45,107 nucleotides of DNA from Myxococcales bacterium (GTDB lineage: Bacteria > Myxococcota_A > Polyangia > Fen-1088). The first letter of the stretch is position 1. Every line of letters begins with the position of its first letter. The stretch spans positions 1 through 45,107 of the forward strand of contig PLNW01000100.1 of assembly GCA_003142855.1 (NCBI GenBank), in the 5' to 3' direction. The notes below the pieces were generated by a model that saw nothing but the letters and a program-made list of their open reading frames with translations, was not told the origin of the DNA and searched no databases. Below are positions 1-9,193 of the stretch, piece after piece. The translations under genes and the position numbers were made by a program.

Positions 1-1067
1 TGTGAAGCGTAGTCGTCTCGCCAAACCTGCTTGAAGCGAAGGGCAAGTCGACCGTCAGGCAGTTCTTGCAGACGGTCGTTCGCGATGGGTGGTCGGGCAA
101 GATAGCGGCACAGGTGTTCAAGGCCAACGCGGTCATTGGCCCTCACGCGCACGTTGGCATGCACATTGAAACCGGCGACCTCCGCGCATCGCTTGCCTAT
201 GATTGCGGCCTCGGCATCCTCGCCGGTACCTCCCAGACGCAGTACGCGGCATCCACGGCGCGGACCAGTCGCGACCAGGCCTTGCACGGAGGCATTGGCC
301 AGATGGTCGAGGGTCAGCTGCTGGTCCTTGTCTTCCCCCGTGAGCTGCCCCAGGTAGCGCGTCACCTTCCGGCACACAGCGCGCGCCAGGCGCGCAATGT
401 CCTCGTCGCGGGGTGCGGGCAACGGATGGAACAGCATGGTTCCATCGGGTCGCTCTGCGTATACGCCGTCCATCGCGATCACGTGGAAGTGAACATTTAG
501 GTTCAGCGACGATCCAAATCGTTGCACGACGGTCAAGCTTCCGGTCTGCAGCCGACCGCGCAGCTTGCGCTTCCGTGCGCGGCGGCGGAGGTCGGAGTTG
601 ATGGCGCTGATGAATGCGCCAAGCACGACGCTCGTGGCGTCGGCGGAGTAGGCCATCTTGAAGCGCAAGGCATAGGGTAGCGAGAGGACATACTGCCGAG
701 CAGGCACTTGGGGGAAAAGGTAATCCACGCAGAAAGCTGCCGTGTCGGCCATGCGACGACCGAGACAACTTGGGCAAAAACCACGGCGCTTACACGCGAA
801 AGAGACGACTCCGCTATGCCCGCAGTCTCTACATCGGACGCGCAAAAAGCCATGAACCGGAATGCCACAACGAAGGTAAGCCTCGAACTCGTCAAGCACG
901 AAGGCAGGCAGTTCGCCGCCCCCCGATTCCAGATCTGCCAGAAACGTCGCCCAGTGGTCCTGTATGGTTCGATAGAGCAAAGTCGTTTCGGGACAATGGC
1001 GCGCGTACCCACCCGCGCCTGCGGGCGCGTGGGTGTGACAGCTCGCTGCTGGTTGCGTGGAAAGCAC
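1..1067 (-). CDS. IS91-family HUH transposase, partial (C-terminus off the left edge)
   Basis: Reading the minus strand gives an open frame from about 1067 to the window edge with no stop. It should act as a rolling-circle transposase of the IS91 type, nicking one DNA strand. Seen directly: an N-terminal Cys-rich zinc-binding region containing RVRCRDC, FACKRRGFCPSC and LGRRM; then YVLSLPYALRF; then QRFGSSLNLNVHFHVIAMDG, whose HFH (residues about 193-195 from the GTG at 1067) is the metal-binding HUH motif; and near the edge RYLARPPIANDRL, which matches the region of the catalytic tyrosine. All are in the order expected for the family. The start is uncertain: GTG at 1067 is chosen because it lies about 20 residues before RHCPETTLLYR, a usual N-terminal landmark, but it has no clear ribosome site. 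Only one tyrosine of the expected Y2 pair is visible. The left terminus is outside the window. Confidence 0.85.
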   Translation of the reverse strand, partial: MLSTQPAASCHTHAPAGAGGYARHCPETTLLYRTIQDHWATFLADLESGGGELPAFVLDEFEAYLRCGIPVHGFLRVRCRDCGHSGVVSFACKRRGFCPSCLGRRMADTAAFCVDYLFPQVPARQYVLSLPYALRFKMAYSADATSVVLGAFISAINSDLRRRARKRKLRGRLQTGSLTVVQRFGSSLNLNVHFHVIAMDGVYAERPDGTMLFHPLPAPRDEDIARLARAVCRKVTRYLGQLTGEDKDQQLTLDHLANASVQGLVATGPRRGCRVLRLGGTGEDAEAAIIGKRCAEVAGFNVHANVRVRANDRVGLEHLCRYLARPPIANDRLQELPDGRLALRFKQVWRDDYAS

Positions 1068-1140
1068 CAGCAGGAGTTGTCGGCAACGGGGCAAAACTGT
1101 TGCCAACAAGACGCAGTACTCGAAGCAGTCTCGGGCCTGA

Positions 1141-1306
1141 AGTCGTCGCCAAGAAGATCGATGCCAAGCTGCTGGCCCGCCACGGTGTGAAGCGTGAAGT
1201 GGGGTCACCGGCCCTGGCCGCCGGGCCGGCCGGTGCCGGATCTGCGGGCACGGCGCGCCCCATGGCGCCCCAGCCCAAGGCGCAGGCTCCCGACAAGCGG
1301 AGGTAG
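1141..1306 (+). pseudogene. 3' remnant of an interrupted gene
   Basis: The plus-strand frame ending at TAG 1304-1306 has strong GC third-position bias from about 1137 onward. It encodes a plausible tail beginning [20 protein letters not shown] and continuing as an Ala/Pro/Gly/Lys-rich segment ending KAQAPDKRR. Upstream the same frame is antisense to the transposase. I infer that the IS91-type element truncated a gene whose last 55 or so codons survive here. The product is not recognised, and the left boundary is approximate because the IS end was not identified. Confidence 0.35.
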
Positions 1307-1365
1307 TCGCGGCGGGCCGTCCCCACCGGTCGCGGATCGGGGTCGAGAATGTTTCGGCGGAAATC

Positions 1366-1394
1366 TTGTCGCGTCGGGGTCCGGTGCATACTAC
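1366..1394 (+). promoter_or_regulatory. Candidate sigma70-type promoter for lon
   Basis: TTGTCG (1366-1371), a 17-base spacer and TACTAC (1389-1394) lie just before the lon ATG at 1405. An alternative -10 is TACGAT (1392-1397). Either would give a leader of only a few bases. No Shine-Dalgarno sequence is visible before the ATG, which fits a very short leader. Confidence 0.35.
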
Positions 1395-1404
1395 GATTTG
1401 TGCA

Positions 1405-3834
1405 ATGGCTGCCAAGAAGTCGGGTCCTGAGGGTCCCATCGAGATTCCTGAAATTATCGCAGTGCTCCCGCTGCGTAACTCGGTTCTGTTTCCCGGGTCG
1501 ATCATTCCCATCGACGTGGGTCGCAAGAAATCGGTGAAGCTGGTCGAGGAGGCGATCTCGAAGGAGAGGCCTGTCATCGGCATCGTCACGCAACGGGATG
1601 CCCGCACCGAGGATCCCGGCCCTGCCGACCTGTACACCGTGGGCTGTGCCGCCCGCATCCTCAAGGTGATCAAGCTGGCCAAGGACAGCTTCTCGGTGAT
1701 TCTGCAAGGGATCTCGCGCGTGCGGCTGCTGGAGACCGGGGCCCAGGATCCCTTCATGACGGCCAAGGTGCAGGTTCTGCCGGACCCGCTCGGCTCCAAC
1801 CTCGAGCTGGACGCACTGGTGCTGAATCTGAAGGACGTCGTCAAGCGGGTGTTCAAGCTCATGCCCGAGTTGCCCAAGGAGGCTTCCACGCTCATCGACA
1901 GCGTGACCGAGCCCGGGCAGATCGCCGACCTCATCACCTCGAATCTCGACGTTCAGGTCGACGAAAAGCAGGAGATCCTGGAGATCTTCGACCTCAAGGC
2001 GCGGCTGCGGCGTGTGCTGCAGTTCCTCTCGCGCCAGCACGAGGTGCTCAAGGTGCGTGAGAAAATCAACACCCAGGTGCAAGAGGAAATGGGGCGCAAC
2101 CAGCGCGAGTACGTCTTGCGCCAGCAGCTTAAGGCCATCAAGGAGGAGTTGGGCGAGATCGACGAGACAGGCGGGGACTTGGACGACTTCCGGGAGAAGA
2201 TCTCGGCAGCCAAGATGCCCGGCGAGACCGAGAAGGTGGCGCTCAAGCAGCTGGAACGTCTTAAGGTCATGCAGCCGTCATCGGCTGAGTACACGGTGAC
2301 GCGCACCTATCTGGAATGGCTGGTCGAGTTGCCGTGGGCTATTTCCACCGAGGACAAGCTGGACATCCCGGCGGCTCGCGACATTCTCAACGCCGACCAC
2401 TACGACCTGGAGAAGGTCAAGAAGCGCATCCTGGAATACCTGGCGGTGCGCAAGCTGAAGACCGACAAGAAGGGGCCGATCCTTTGTCTGGTGGGCCCGC
2501 CTGGCGTGGGCAAGACGTCGCTGGGCAAGTCCATCGCGCGCGCCCTGGGGCGCAAGTTCATGCGCGTGTCGCTGGGTGGGGTGCGCGACGAGGCCGAGAT
2601 CCGCGGACACCGTCGCACCTACGTGGGGTCGCTGCCCGGGCGAATCGTGCAAGGCATGAAGAAGGCGGGATCGAACAACCCGGTGTTCATGCTCGACGAG
2701 ATCGACAAGCTGGGGCACGACTTCCGCGGGGATCCCGCAGCGGCTTTGCTGGAGGTCCTCGACCCGGAGCAGAACCACGCCTTCTCGGACCATTACCTTG
2801 AGGTACCGTTCGATCTGTCCAAGGTCATGTTCATCGCCACGGCCAACATTCTCGACCCGGTGCCGCCGGCGCTACGCGATCGCCTCGAGGTGCTGGAGAT
2901 TCCGGGCTACACCAGCGAAGAGAAGCTGAACATCGCCAAGCAGTTCCTCATCAAGAAGCAACTCGACGAGCACGGCTTGGGCGGTGAGCGCGTGGTCTTC
3001 GAAGATACCGCGGTTGTGGAGGTCATCGACAGCTACACGCGCGAGGCGGGTGTGCGCAACCTCGAGCGCGAACTGGCCAACGTCATTCGGGCGGTGGCCG
3101 TGCTGGTGGCGGAAGAAAAGGCGTCGGAAAAGGAAACCATCACCATGGCCCGCGTGCCCGATTTCTTGGGCCCGCAGAAGTACCTGCCCGAGGTGGCCGA
3201 GCGGACCGCTGAAGCGGGCGTTGCCACCGGCCTGGCTTGGACGCCGGTGGGCGGCGATATTTTGTTCATCGAAGCGACCCGCATGAACGGCAAGGGCAAT
3301 CTGGTGCTGACCGGCCAACTGGGTGACGTGATGAAGGAGTCGGCACAAGCGGCGCTGTCATTCATCCGAGCCCGGGCGCGCTGGCTGGGGCTGGAAGAAA
3401 CCTTTCTCGAGCGCAGCGACATCCACGTGCACATCCCCGCTGGGGCCATTCCCAAGGACGGCCCGTCCGCCGGAGTCACGATGTTCATAGCCATGGTTTC
3501 ACTCCTGACCGGAAAACCGGTGCGTAGCGATGTGGCCATGACCGGCGAGATCACGCTGCGTGGGCTGATCCTGCCGGTGGGCGGGATCAAAGAGAAATTC
3601 CTGGCTGCGCACCGTGCGGGTATCAAGCGCGTCGTCATGCCGGAGCGCAACCGCAAGGACATCATCGACATCCCCGAGCAGCCGCGCAAGGAGATCGAGA
3701 TCATCTTCGTCAAGCGTATGGACGAGCTTCTGCCTTTCGTGCTGACAGAGATGCCCAAGCTGCAAGGCACGATGTCGAGCGCCGTGACCCCGGCACCGTC
3801 GACGCCACCCCCGCCGGTACCGCCTTCGGCGTAG
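1405..3834 (+). CDS. lon: ATP-dependent protease Lon
   Basis: Cytoplasmic AAA+ serine protease that unfolds and degrades misfolded and regulatory proteins. The 809-residue product has the full family layout: an N-terminal LON substrate-binding domain ([12 protein letters not shown] near the start), a coiled helical region, the AAA+ module with Walker A GPPGVGKT (about 364-371) and Walker B VFMLDEID, and the C-terminal protease domain. The catalytic dyad is visible as Ser688 in [10 protein letters not shown] and Lys729 in VGGIKEKF, close to the Escherichia coli positions 679 and 722. A short Pro/Ala/Ser tail ends the protein. I chose ATG 1405 ([10 protein letters not shown]) over an upstream in-frame TTG at 1366, which would overlap the likely promoter. 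The methyltransferase GTG overlaps the lon stop by one base. Confidence 0.97.
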   Translation: MAAKKSGPEGPIEIPEIIAVLPLRNSVLFPGSIIPIDVGRKKSVKLVEEAISKERPVIGIVTQRDARTEDPGPADLYTVGCAARILKVIKLAKDSFSVILQGISRVRLLETGAQDPFMTAKVQVLPDPLGSNLELDALVLNLKDVVKRVFKLMPELPKEASTLIDSVTEPGQIADLITSNLDVQVDEKQEILEIFDLKARLRRVLQFLSRQHEVLKVREKINTQVQEEMGRNQREYVLRQQLKAIKEELGEIDETGGDLDDFREKISAAKMPGETEKVALKQLERLKVMQPSSAEYTVTRTYLEWLVELPWAISTEDKLDIPAARDILNADHYDLEKVKKRILEYLAVRKLKTDKKGPILCLVGPPGVGKTSLGKSIARALGRKFMRVSLGGVRDEAEIRGHRRTYVGSLPGRIVQGMKKAGSNNPVFMLDEIDKLGHDFRGDPAAALLEVLDPEQNHAFSDHYLEVPFDLSKVMFIATANILDPVPPALRDRLEVLEIPGYTSEEKLNIAKQFLIKKQLDEHGLGGERVVFEDTAVVEVIDSYTREAGVRNLERELANVIRAVAVLVAEEKASEKETITMARVPDFLGPQKYLPEVAERTAEAGVATGLAWTPVGGDILFIEATRMNGKGNLVLTGQLGDVMKESAQAALSFIRARARWLGLEETFLERSDIHVHIPAGAIPKDGPSAGVTMFIAMVSLLTGKPVRSDVAMTGEITLRGLILPVGGIKEKFLAAHRAGIKRVVMPERNRKDIIDIPEQPRKEIEIIFVKRMDELLPFVLTEMPKLQGTMSSAVTPAPSTPPPPVPPSA

Positions 3835-4856
3835 TGCTGGAGTCGGAACAGGGCCGAGTGGCCTTCCGCCCGCGGTTGTGCCAACGTGGCCGTGTGACGT
3901 CGCAGCCGCCTCAATGTCTGCCGGGAACCGACGTCATCGATCTCATCGGCGAGTCCGGCAAGGATCTCGACGCGTACTTCGATCGTCGTGAATTCGAGAT
4001 CCGCAGCTGGCTGGAAGACCAGCACTACTGGCATCGCTACCGCAAGACCGTGATCCTGCAGGTTGTGCGGGGCCACTGCCCGGATGGCAGCCGCCCGTTC
4101 GTCGACCTGGGCTGCGGCGCAGGGGTCGTGGCCACCTATCTCAACCAGCACGGCTACCGGGTGGACTATGCCGACGTGCACACCGAGGCCTTGCATGTCG
4201 CCCGGCAGCGCTTCCAGGCGACCCTGGGCACGCAGGCGCCCGCGCCCCGCTTCATCCGCGTCGATATCACGCGCAGTTTTCCGGTCGACGACTACCACGG
4301 GTACCTGTTGCTGGATGTGCTGGAACACCTGCCCGACGACGTGGCCGTGATGCGGGCTCTGCACGGCCGCATGCAGGACGCCGTCGCCAGGCGGGCCCAG
4401 ACCGGTTGCGCTCGCCAGGACCGCGATTTCGTGCTGCTCACGCTGCCGGCTTTCCCCGCGCTGTGGTCGCCATGGGACGACCTGGAAAAGCACAAGCGTC
4501 GCTACACGCGGGCCACGGCGCGCCGGCTGTGCGAGCAGGCCGGCTTCGAGGTGATCCGCACAACCTGCTTCTTCTTTCCGCTGTTCTTCGCCGCGCTCGC
4601 GGTGAAGGCCGTGCGGCTCGCGGCGCGCAAGCTGGGCGGCCGGATCGCCCCCGCCGACGCCATCACCGATCTGGCCGAGGGCAAGACCTCGCGGGGGCTG
4701 AGCGGGCTGGTGCTGGGCCTGTTGGCGCCCGAACGCGGTTGGCTGCGATACGGGAACCTTCCCCTCGGCACGTCGATCCTCGTGCTCGCGCGTCCGCGCG
4801 CGCCGGCAGGCGGAACAAGAAAGGCGTCCGTGCACGTCGCGGGATCCGCGATCTGA
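3834..4856 (+). CDS. Class I SAM-dependent methyltransferase
   Basis: The 340-residue product carries a Rossmann methyltransferase core: motif I VDLGCGAGVVATYL followed by DYADVHTEAL as motif II, and LLLDVLEHLPDD as the post-I/IV region. This arrangement is typical of Methyltransf_11/23 enzymes. A basic and hydrophobic stretch near residues 240-262 (CFFFPLFFAALAVKAVRLAA) may associate with the membrane, as in some enzymes acting on lipids, quinones or glycans. The GTG at 3834 overlaps the lon TAG by one base; a GTG at 3894 is an alternative start. The next gene begins 3 bases after this stop, so these two are probably co-transcribed, perhaps by read-through from lon. The substrate cannot be told from sequence. 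Confidence 0.8.
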   Translation: MLESEQGRVAFRPRLCQRGRVTSQPPQCLPGTDVIDLIGESGKDLDAYFDRREFEIRSWLEDQHYWHRYRKTVILQVVRGHCPDGSRPFVDLGCGAGVVATYLNQHGYRVDYADVHTEALHVARQRFQATLGTQAPAPRFIRVDITRSFPVDDYHGYLLLDVLEHLPDDVAVMRALHGRMQDAVARRAQTGCARQDRDFVLLTLPAFPALWSPWDDLEKHKRRYTRATARRLCEQAGFEVIRTTCFFFPLFFAALAVKAVRLAARKLGGRIAPADAITDLAEGKTSRGLSGLVLGLLAPERGWLRYGNLPLGTSILVLARPRAPAGGTRKASVHVAGSAI

Positions 4857-4859
4857 GCG

Positions 4860-6785
4860 ATGCTTCGGAGTATCGTGCACCGACCGATGGTGAATCGCAG
4901 TTTCTGGCTCGCGGCCGGCGCGTTCTCGGCCCTGCTCCTGCTGGCGGTCGGATGGGTCGACTACCTGCCGACCAACGATGGTCCGCAACACATCTTTACG
5001 GCGCACGCGTTGCACCGTCTCGACGATCCAGCCCTCGGCTATGGGCGCTATCTGGAGCCCGGGGGAGCAATCACCGACATTGGGTTCGAGGCGGTGTTCG
5101 GGACGCTGGAACGATTCCTGCCCTGGCGGCAGGCCGTCCGCATCACCCTCTGCCTGTTTGCACTGGGCTGGGCTTGGAGCGTGCTGGCCCTGGCGGCAGC
5201 CCTGGACAGAGGGCGCCGCTGGCTCGGGCTGCTGGGCTTCGCCACGGCGCTGCAGTGGCTGCTGTACATGGGGCTGTTCTCGTACTACCTCTCGCTCGCC
5301 CTCGGCTTCGGCGTCCTCGCGTTCGCCTTCAGCCGGCTTGTGTGGCGAAGACGCGATTATCTGGTGCTCGTCGGGCTTCTCGTTGCGCAGGCTTGCGCGC
5401 ACGTCGTGCCCACGCTCGCGGTTGGTTTGATCTTGGTCCTGCTGGCGCTGTTCTCCGCGCCAGCAGGCGCGCGCTCTCTCTCTCTCGTGCGCACGGCGGT
5501 CGCCGGCGCGCCTGCCGCGCTCATCGCCCTGGTAGTGGCGTGGCAGACTCTTGGCAACGAGCCCATCAACAAGTACAGCATGATGCCTGCGCTGGCGGCG
5601 CGGGCGAGCCTCCTCGGCCGGGCTTTCGTCTCCGGCCCCTTGTGGCGGGCCTGGCCCATCGTGGGCGTGGCGGCGATCGGCCTGGCAGGCGGCTGGCGTC
5701 TGCGTCGTCGCGGCGGGGATCCGCGGGAGCGCGTTCTCTGGATCGTGGGCGTGCTGCTGCTGCTGCTGGCGATCTCAGCCCCGCTTCACATCAAGGGTTG
5801 GGAGTACTTCAACGTGCGCCTCGTGCCGCTGGCCGTGATGTTCTTGGCGCTGCTGGCTCCGTTCGAGCGCATCCGGCAGCCAGCCGCGCGAGGGATCGCG
5901 ATCGCCGCGCTTGTCGTCTATGCCGCTGGTTCACTCGGGTGGGGCTGGCGGCACAACCTGCGCGTGCGCGCCGCCCACGCGGACCTGATGGCGGGCCTGG
6001 ATGCGCCTGTGCGGCGGCGTGGACCGCGGCTACCCGTGATCCTCGAACCTCCGCCGGGCGAGGTCGCGGACGAGTGGGCGCGCGACATCCCGTTCGTGAA
6101 TTCCAACTGGCAGCTCGGCGCGCTGTATTCCGTCGAGCAGGGCGGCGTTCCTGCATTCCTGTTCGCGGGCGCGGGCGGTATGCAGGATTTGGCCTGGCGC
6201 CAGCCGCCAGCGGGCATGGCCATGCCGGCCAAGCCGGTGCGTGGCTACGAATGGCAGCTGTGGGAACCCGCATCGCGCGCCAGACCCATCGAGCGGGCGA
6301 GAGCGCTCAACTACATGTTGTCCTTCGGTCCCGGGTATGAGGACGTGATCCTGCACGGGCTTCCAGGCGACATGGCCGTGCTGCGCGAGCGCGGCTACAT
6401 CGTCGATTTCCAGCGCAACGACGTGGCCATCGCCCGCTTCGTCGGGTGTCCCGCGAGTCTTGAGCTGCACGCGCCCCCCGGCGGATTTCCCCCCACCCTG
6501 GTGACGGCGGGGTGGTTCCCGGCGACCAACACCGCGTTCTCCGTGGTGCTGGGCCCCAGCGAGGATTCCGCCGTGCGAAGCGTGCGGCTGCCCAACAGTC
6601 CCTGCGGCGCTGTCTGGATCCGCGTCCTGTTCGACATGGACCGCAACCACACCGCCTCGCCGGGCGATCGCCTTTGCCAGGGCGCGGACCGCGACGCCGT
6701 CTTGCTGGCCCAGATCAATGCCCCCGGCGCGACGATCGTCTGCAGCGCCGGCGCGCCCATGCCGCTACCACTGGACACGAAGTAG
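4860..6785 (+). CDS. Polytopic membrane protein, possible GT-C-like glycosyltransferase
   Basis: The 641-residue protein has a short basic N-terminus, a first membrane segment (FWLAAGAFSALLLLAVGWV) and about ten further hydrophobic segments to around residue 370. A large soluble C-terminal part follows (about 390-641). Directly after the first segment is DYLPTNDGPQHIF, an acidic loop placed like the catalytic first-loop aspartate of GT-C transferases (PMT/ArnT type). This is inference from topology; no family is confidently recognised. The C-terminal region has several Cys residues and would face the periplasm if the topology is GT-C-like. It follows the methyltransferase by 3 bases. Its TAG stop lies inside the left target duplication of the MITE-like element, so the insertion left the reading frame intact. 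Confidence 0.6.
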   Translation: MLRSIVHRPMVNRSFWLAAGAFSALLLLAVGWVDYLPTNDGPQHIFTAHALHRLDDPALGYGRYLEPGGAITDIGFEAVFGTLERFLPWRQAVRITLCLFALGWAWSVLALAAALDRGRRWLGLLGFATALQWLLYMGLFSYYLSLALGFGVLAFAFSRLVWRRRDYLVLVGLLVAQACAHVVPTLAVGLILVLLALFSAPAGARSLSLVRTAVAGAPAALIALVVAWQTLGNEPINKYSMMPALAARASLLGRAFVSGPLWRAWPIVGVAAIGLAGGWRLRRRGGDPRERVLWIVGVLLLLLAISAPLHIKGWEYFNVRLVPLAVMFLALLAPFERIRQPAARGIAIAALVVYAAGSLGWGWRHNLRVRAAHADLMAGLDAPVRRRGPRLPVILEPPPGEVADEWARDIPFVNSNWQLGALYSVEQGGVPAFLFAGAGGMQDLAWRQPPAGMAMPAKPVRGYEWQLWEPASRARPIERARALNYMLSFGPGYEDVILHGLPGDMAVLRERGYIVDFQRNDVAIARFVGCPASLELHAPPGGFPPTLVTAGWFPATNTAFSVVLGPSEDSAVRSVRLPNSPCGAVWIRVLFDMDRNHTASPGDRLCQGADRDAVLLAQINAPGATIVCSAGAPMPLPLDTK

Positions 6786-6788
6786 GGC

Positions 6789-7065
6789 CATAGGCGTTAA
6801 GCGGATCAACGGCGGAATGAAATGGCCATTCGTGATTTCAGGACACAAGCCTTCGATGGGTCACCCCTCTCCCTTTCGGGAGAGGGGCCTGGGGGTGAGG
6901 GCGAAACTTCCTGTGAGCCGGACGCTGAAGTCACCAAATTGTGGTGATTGCGTCCGCGGCACGATTCGACGTGCAAATGCAGTACCCTCACCCCAGCCCT
7001 CTCCCGGAGGGAGAGGGTAGTCTACCTCAGTTCTTCCGGCGCAATTCCGCCGCTTAACGCCTGTG
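6789..7065. mobile_element. MITE-like element, copy 1 (277 bp)
   Basis: This fills most of the asnB upstream gap (6786-7177). Ends: CATAGGCGTTAAGCGG (6789-6804) and CCGCTTAACGCCTGTG (7050-7065), inverted repeats with one mismatch. They are flanked by an 11-bp direct repeat with one mismatch, CGAAGTAGGGC (6778-6788) and CGGAGTAGGGC (7066-7076), read as a target-site duplication. Inside are two perfect hairpins: CCCCTCTCCC/GGGAGAGGGG (6864-6873 and 6878-6887) and CCCTCTCCC/GGGAGAGGG (6997-7005 and 7009-7017). With the adjacent GGGGGTGAGGG and CCCTCACCCC they are inverted relative to each other. No transposase is encoded. A shorter copy lies at 40713-40911 in the same orientation. Confidence 0.85.
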
Positions 7066-7177
7066 CGGAGTAGGGCCGGGTGGCCGACCGCCACGAGTTT
7101 GATCGCGCTTCCCGCGACGGAAGCCGGTCGTGAGATAATCACCGGGCGACTGTCGAGTCGCGGAGATTGTACGCCCC

Positions 7178-9100
7178 ATGTGTGGAATTGCCGGCTTGAT
7201 CGATCCGGCGGGTGCTCCCATCCCGCAGGCCGTCCTGTCGTCGATGCTTCGCACCCTGGCCCCGCGTGGCCCGGACGGCGAGGGCACTTGGTATGCGCCC
7301 GGTGTGGGTTTGGGCCACCGGCGCCTGGCCGTGATTGATCTGTCCCCCGCCGCTGACCAGCCCCTCGGCAACGAGGACGGCAGCGTCCAGGTTGTCTTCA
7401 ACGGCGAGATCTACAACTTCGTCGAGCTGCGCGCAGAGCTGGAGGCGCGGAGCCACCATTTCCGTTCGCGCACCGACGGCGAGGTGCTGGTGCACGGCTA
7501 CGAGGAGTGGGGCGACGCTGTGGTCGAGCGCATCGACGGCATGTTTGCGTTCGCGCTGTGGGACGAGCGGCACCGCCGATTGCTGGCCGCACGCGACCGC
7601 ATGGGCAAGAAGCCCCTGTACTACGTGGGCATTCTCCGCAGCGGCGCGCCCCCTCTTTTTGCTTTTGCCTCCGAGCTCAAGGCACTGGCGTGCGTTCCCG
7701 GGTTCGACCGCAGCGTGGACCCGGCTGCGCTGGCCCGCTACCTGGCCTACGAGTATGTGCCCGCCCCCCACGCCATCTTTCGCGGGACCAGCAAGCTGCC
7801 CGCGGCGCACCGATTGGTGCTTGATTTGGCAACGGCCGGCGCGGCCGAACCGCGCATCGATCGCTACTGGGATCTGCCTTTTGCCGACCGGCCGGCCGGC
7901 TGGAGCGAGGACGAGGCAGCCGAGCGCCTACGAACCCTGCTGCGCAACGCTGTTGCGCGCCGTCTAGTCGCCGACGTGCCGGTGGGCGTGTTCCTTTCAG
8001 GCGGCATCGACTCGTCGACGGTGGCGGCCTTTGCCGCCGAGCTGGCCGGGGCGGGCCGCGTGCGAACCTTCTCGGTAGGGTTCTCGGACGCGTCGTTCGA
8101 TGAGACCCGCCACGCCCGGGCCGTGGCCGCCTATCTGGGCACGGAGCACAGCGAGGAACGGCTGGATGCCCGAGCGCTGCTGGACATCCTGCCCACGGTG
8201 ACGGATTTTCTCGACGAGCCGCTGGCCGACGCGTCCATTGTGCCCACCTATTTGCTGTCCGCCTTCACCCGCCGCCACGTCACGGTTGCGCTGGGCGGGG
8301 ATGGCAGCGACGAGTTGTTTGCCGGCTACCAGACCTTCCGCGCCGAGCCCTTTGGCCGGCTGTTCTTCGACCACGCTCCGGCCGTGGCCCGCGGCCTGAT
8401 CGAACGCGCGGCCCGGCTGCTGCCTGCGCGCACCGGCTACTTCAGCCTCGATTTCCAGGTCAGCCAGTTCCTGCGCGGCGGCCCGCTGGCCGGCCCGCGT
8501 CGCCACCAGCGCTGGATGGCCTCGTTCCTTCCCGAGGAGTTGGGCGGGTTGCTGGTTCCCGAGGTGCTGCTGGCTGCGGGCGGTGATCCACTTGACGACG
8601 TGGATCGCCGCATGCGGGACGGCCCGGCCCGGCTTCCATGGGATCGCCTGATGGATTTCTACGCGCGCTTCTACTTGCCTGAGGACGTGAACACCAAGGT
8701 GGATCGGGCCGCCGGCGCGGTCGGGCTGGAAGTGCGCGCGCCCTTTCTCGACACCGCCGTGGTGGAGTTCGCGTGCCGCCTGCCGGTGCAACTGCGCCAG
8801 CGCCGACTGGCCGCAAAGGTCATCCTGAAGCAGGCCATGCGCGGTCGGCTGCCCGACGCTATTCTGCGGCGGCACAAGCAGGGTTTCGGCGTACCGGTGG
8901 CGCGCTGGATGCGCGAGGAGCTGGCGCCCATGCTGCGTGACGAGCTGGCGCCGGACAAGTTACGCCGCGAGGGCCTGTTCCAGCCCGACCAGGTCCAGCG
9001 ACTGATCGACGACCATCTCACCGGCCGTCGCGACCGGCGCAAAGCCCTGTGGACGCTGCTGACGTTCGAACGGTGGTTGGGCCGGTGGGGCTGCAGCTGA
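7178..9100 (+). CDS. asnB: Asparagine synthase (glutamine-hydrolysing)
   Basis: Converts aspartate to asparagine, or amidates a related carboxylate, using ATP and glutamine-derived ammonia. The 640-residue protein starts MCGIAGL, so the class II amidotransferase nucleophile Cys2 is exposed after Met removal. The glutaminase domain continues with RGPDGEGTW, GHRRLAVIDLS and FNGEIYNF. The synthetase domain has the pyrophosphate loop FLSGGIDSS (SGG at about 274-276) and the downstream ALGGDGSDELFAGY and LEVRAPFLD motifs. Length matches AsnB-type enzymes found in exopolysaccharide and amino-acid loci. It lies between a MITE-like element and a convergent glycosyltransferase, so a glycan-modification role is possible but unproven. 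Confidence 0.93.
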   Translation: MCGIAGLIDPAGAPIPQAVLSSMLRTLAPRGPDGEGTWYAPGVGLGHRRLAVIDLSPAADQPLGNEDGSVQVVFNGEIYNFVELRAELEARSHHFRSRTDGEVLVHGYEEWGDAVVERIDGMFAFALWDERHRRLLAARDRMGKKPLYYVGILRSGAPPLFAFASELKALACVPGFDRSVDPAALARYLAYEYVPAPHAIFRGTSKLPAAHRLVLDLATAGAAEPRIDRYWDLPFADRPAGWSEDEAAERLRTLLRNAVARRLVADVPVGVFLSGGIDSSTVAAFAAELAGAGRVRTFSVGFSDASFDETRHARAVAAYLGTEHSEERLDARALLDILPTVTDFLDEPLADASIVPTYLLSAFTRRHVTVALGGDGSDELFAGYQTFRAEPFGRLFFDHAPAVARGLIERAARLLPARTGYFSLDFQVSQFLRGGPLAGPRRHQRWMASFLPEELGGLLVPEVLLAAGGDPLDDVDRRMRDGPARLPWDRLMDFYARFYLPEDVNTKVDRAAGAVGLEVRAPFLDTAVVEFACRLPVQLRQRRLAAKVILKQAMRGRLPDAILRRHKQGFGVPVARWMREELAPMLRDELAPDKLRREGLFQPDQVQRLIDDHLTGRRDRRKALWTLLTFERWLGRWGCS

Positions 9101-9190
9101 CCGGGACCGGTGGCCGGATCCGGATACGGTGGCCGGATCCGGTTCCGGCACCGGCCACCGGCCACCGGCACCGGCCACCGGCCGCCGGCC
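9101..9190. repeat. CCGG-rich repeat between convergent genes, copy 1
   Basis: The whole gap between the convergent stops of asnB and the glycosyltransferase is made of short overlapping units (CCGGATCCGG, GGTTCCGG, CACCGGCCACCGG) that can fold on either strand. Blocks of the same kind, including the shared 16-mer CCGGATCCGGTTCCGG, recur at 42238-42313 beside the etfA stop. A bidirectional transcription-end structure is a reasonable guess; there is no U-tract. Confidence 0.6.
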
Positions 9191-9193
9191 CTA

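Noticed and set aside
1..1195. TGTGAAGCGT at 1-10 and again at 1186-1195, possibly a target duplication of the IS91-type element
   Set aside because: IS91-type elements do not usually duplicate targets, the left element end is outside the window, and a 10-base match can be chance.
892..2082. Long minus-strand open frames opposite lon, dnaK (10432-12231) and ffh (21402-22862, plus strand)
   Set aside because: They mirror the codon bias of the real genes on the other strand and show no protein motifs.
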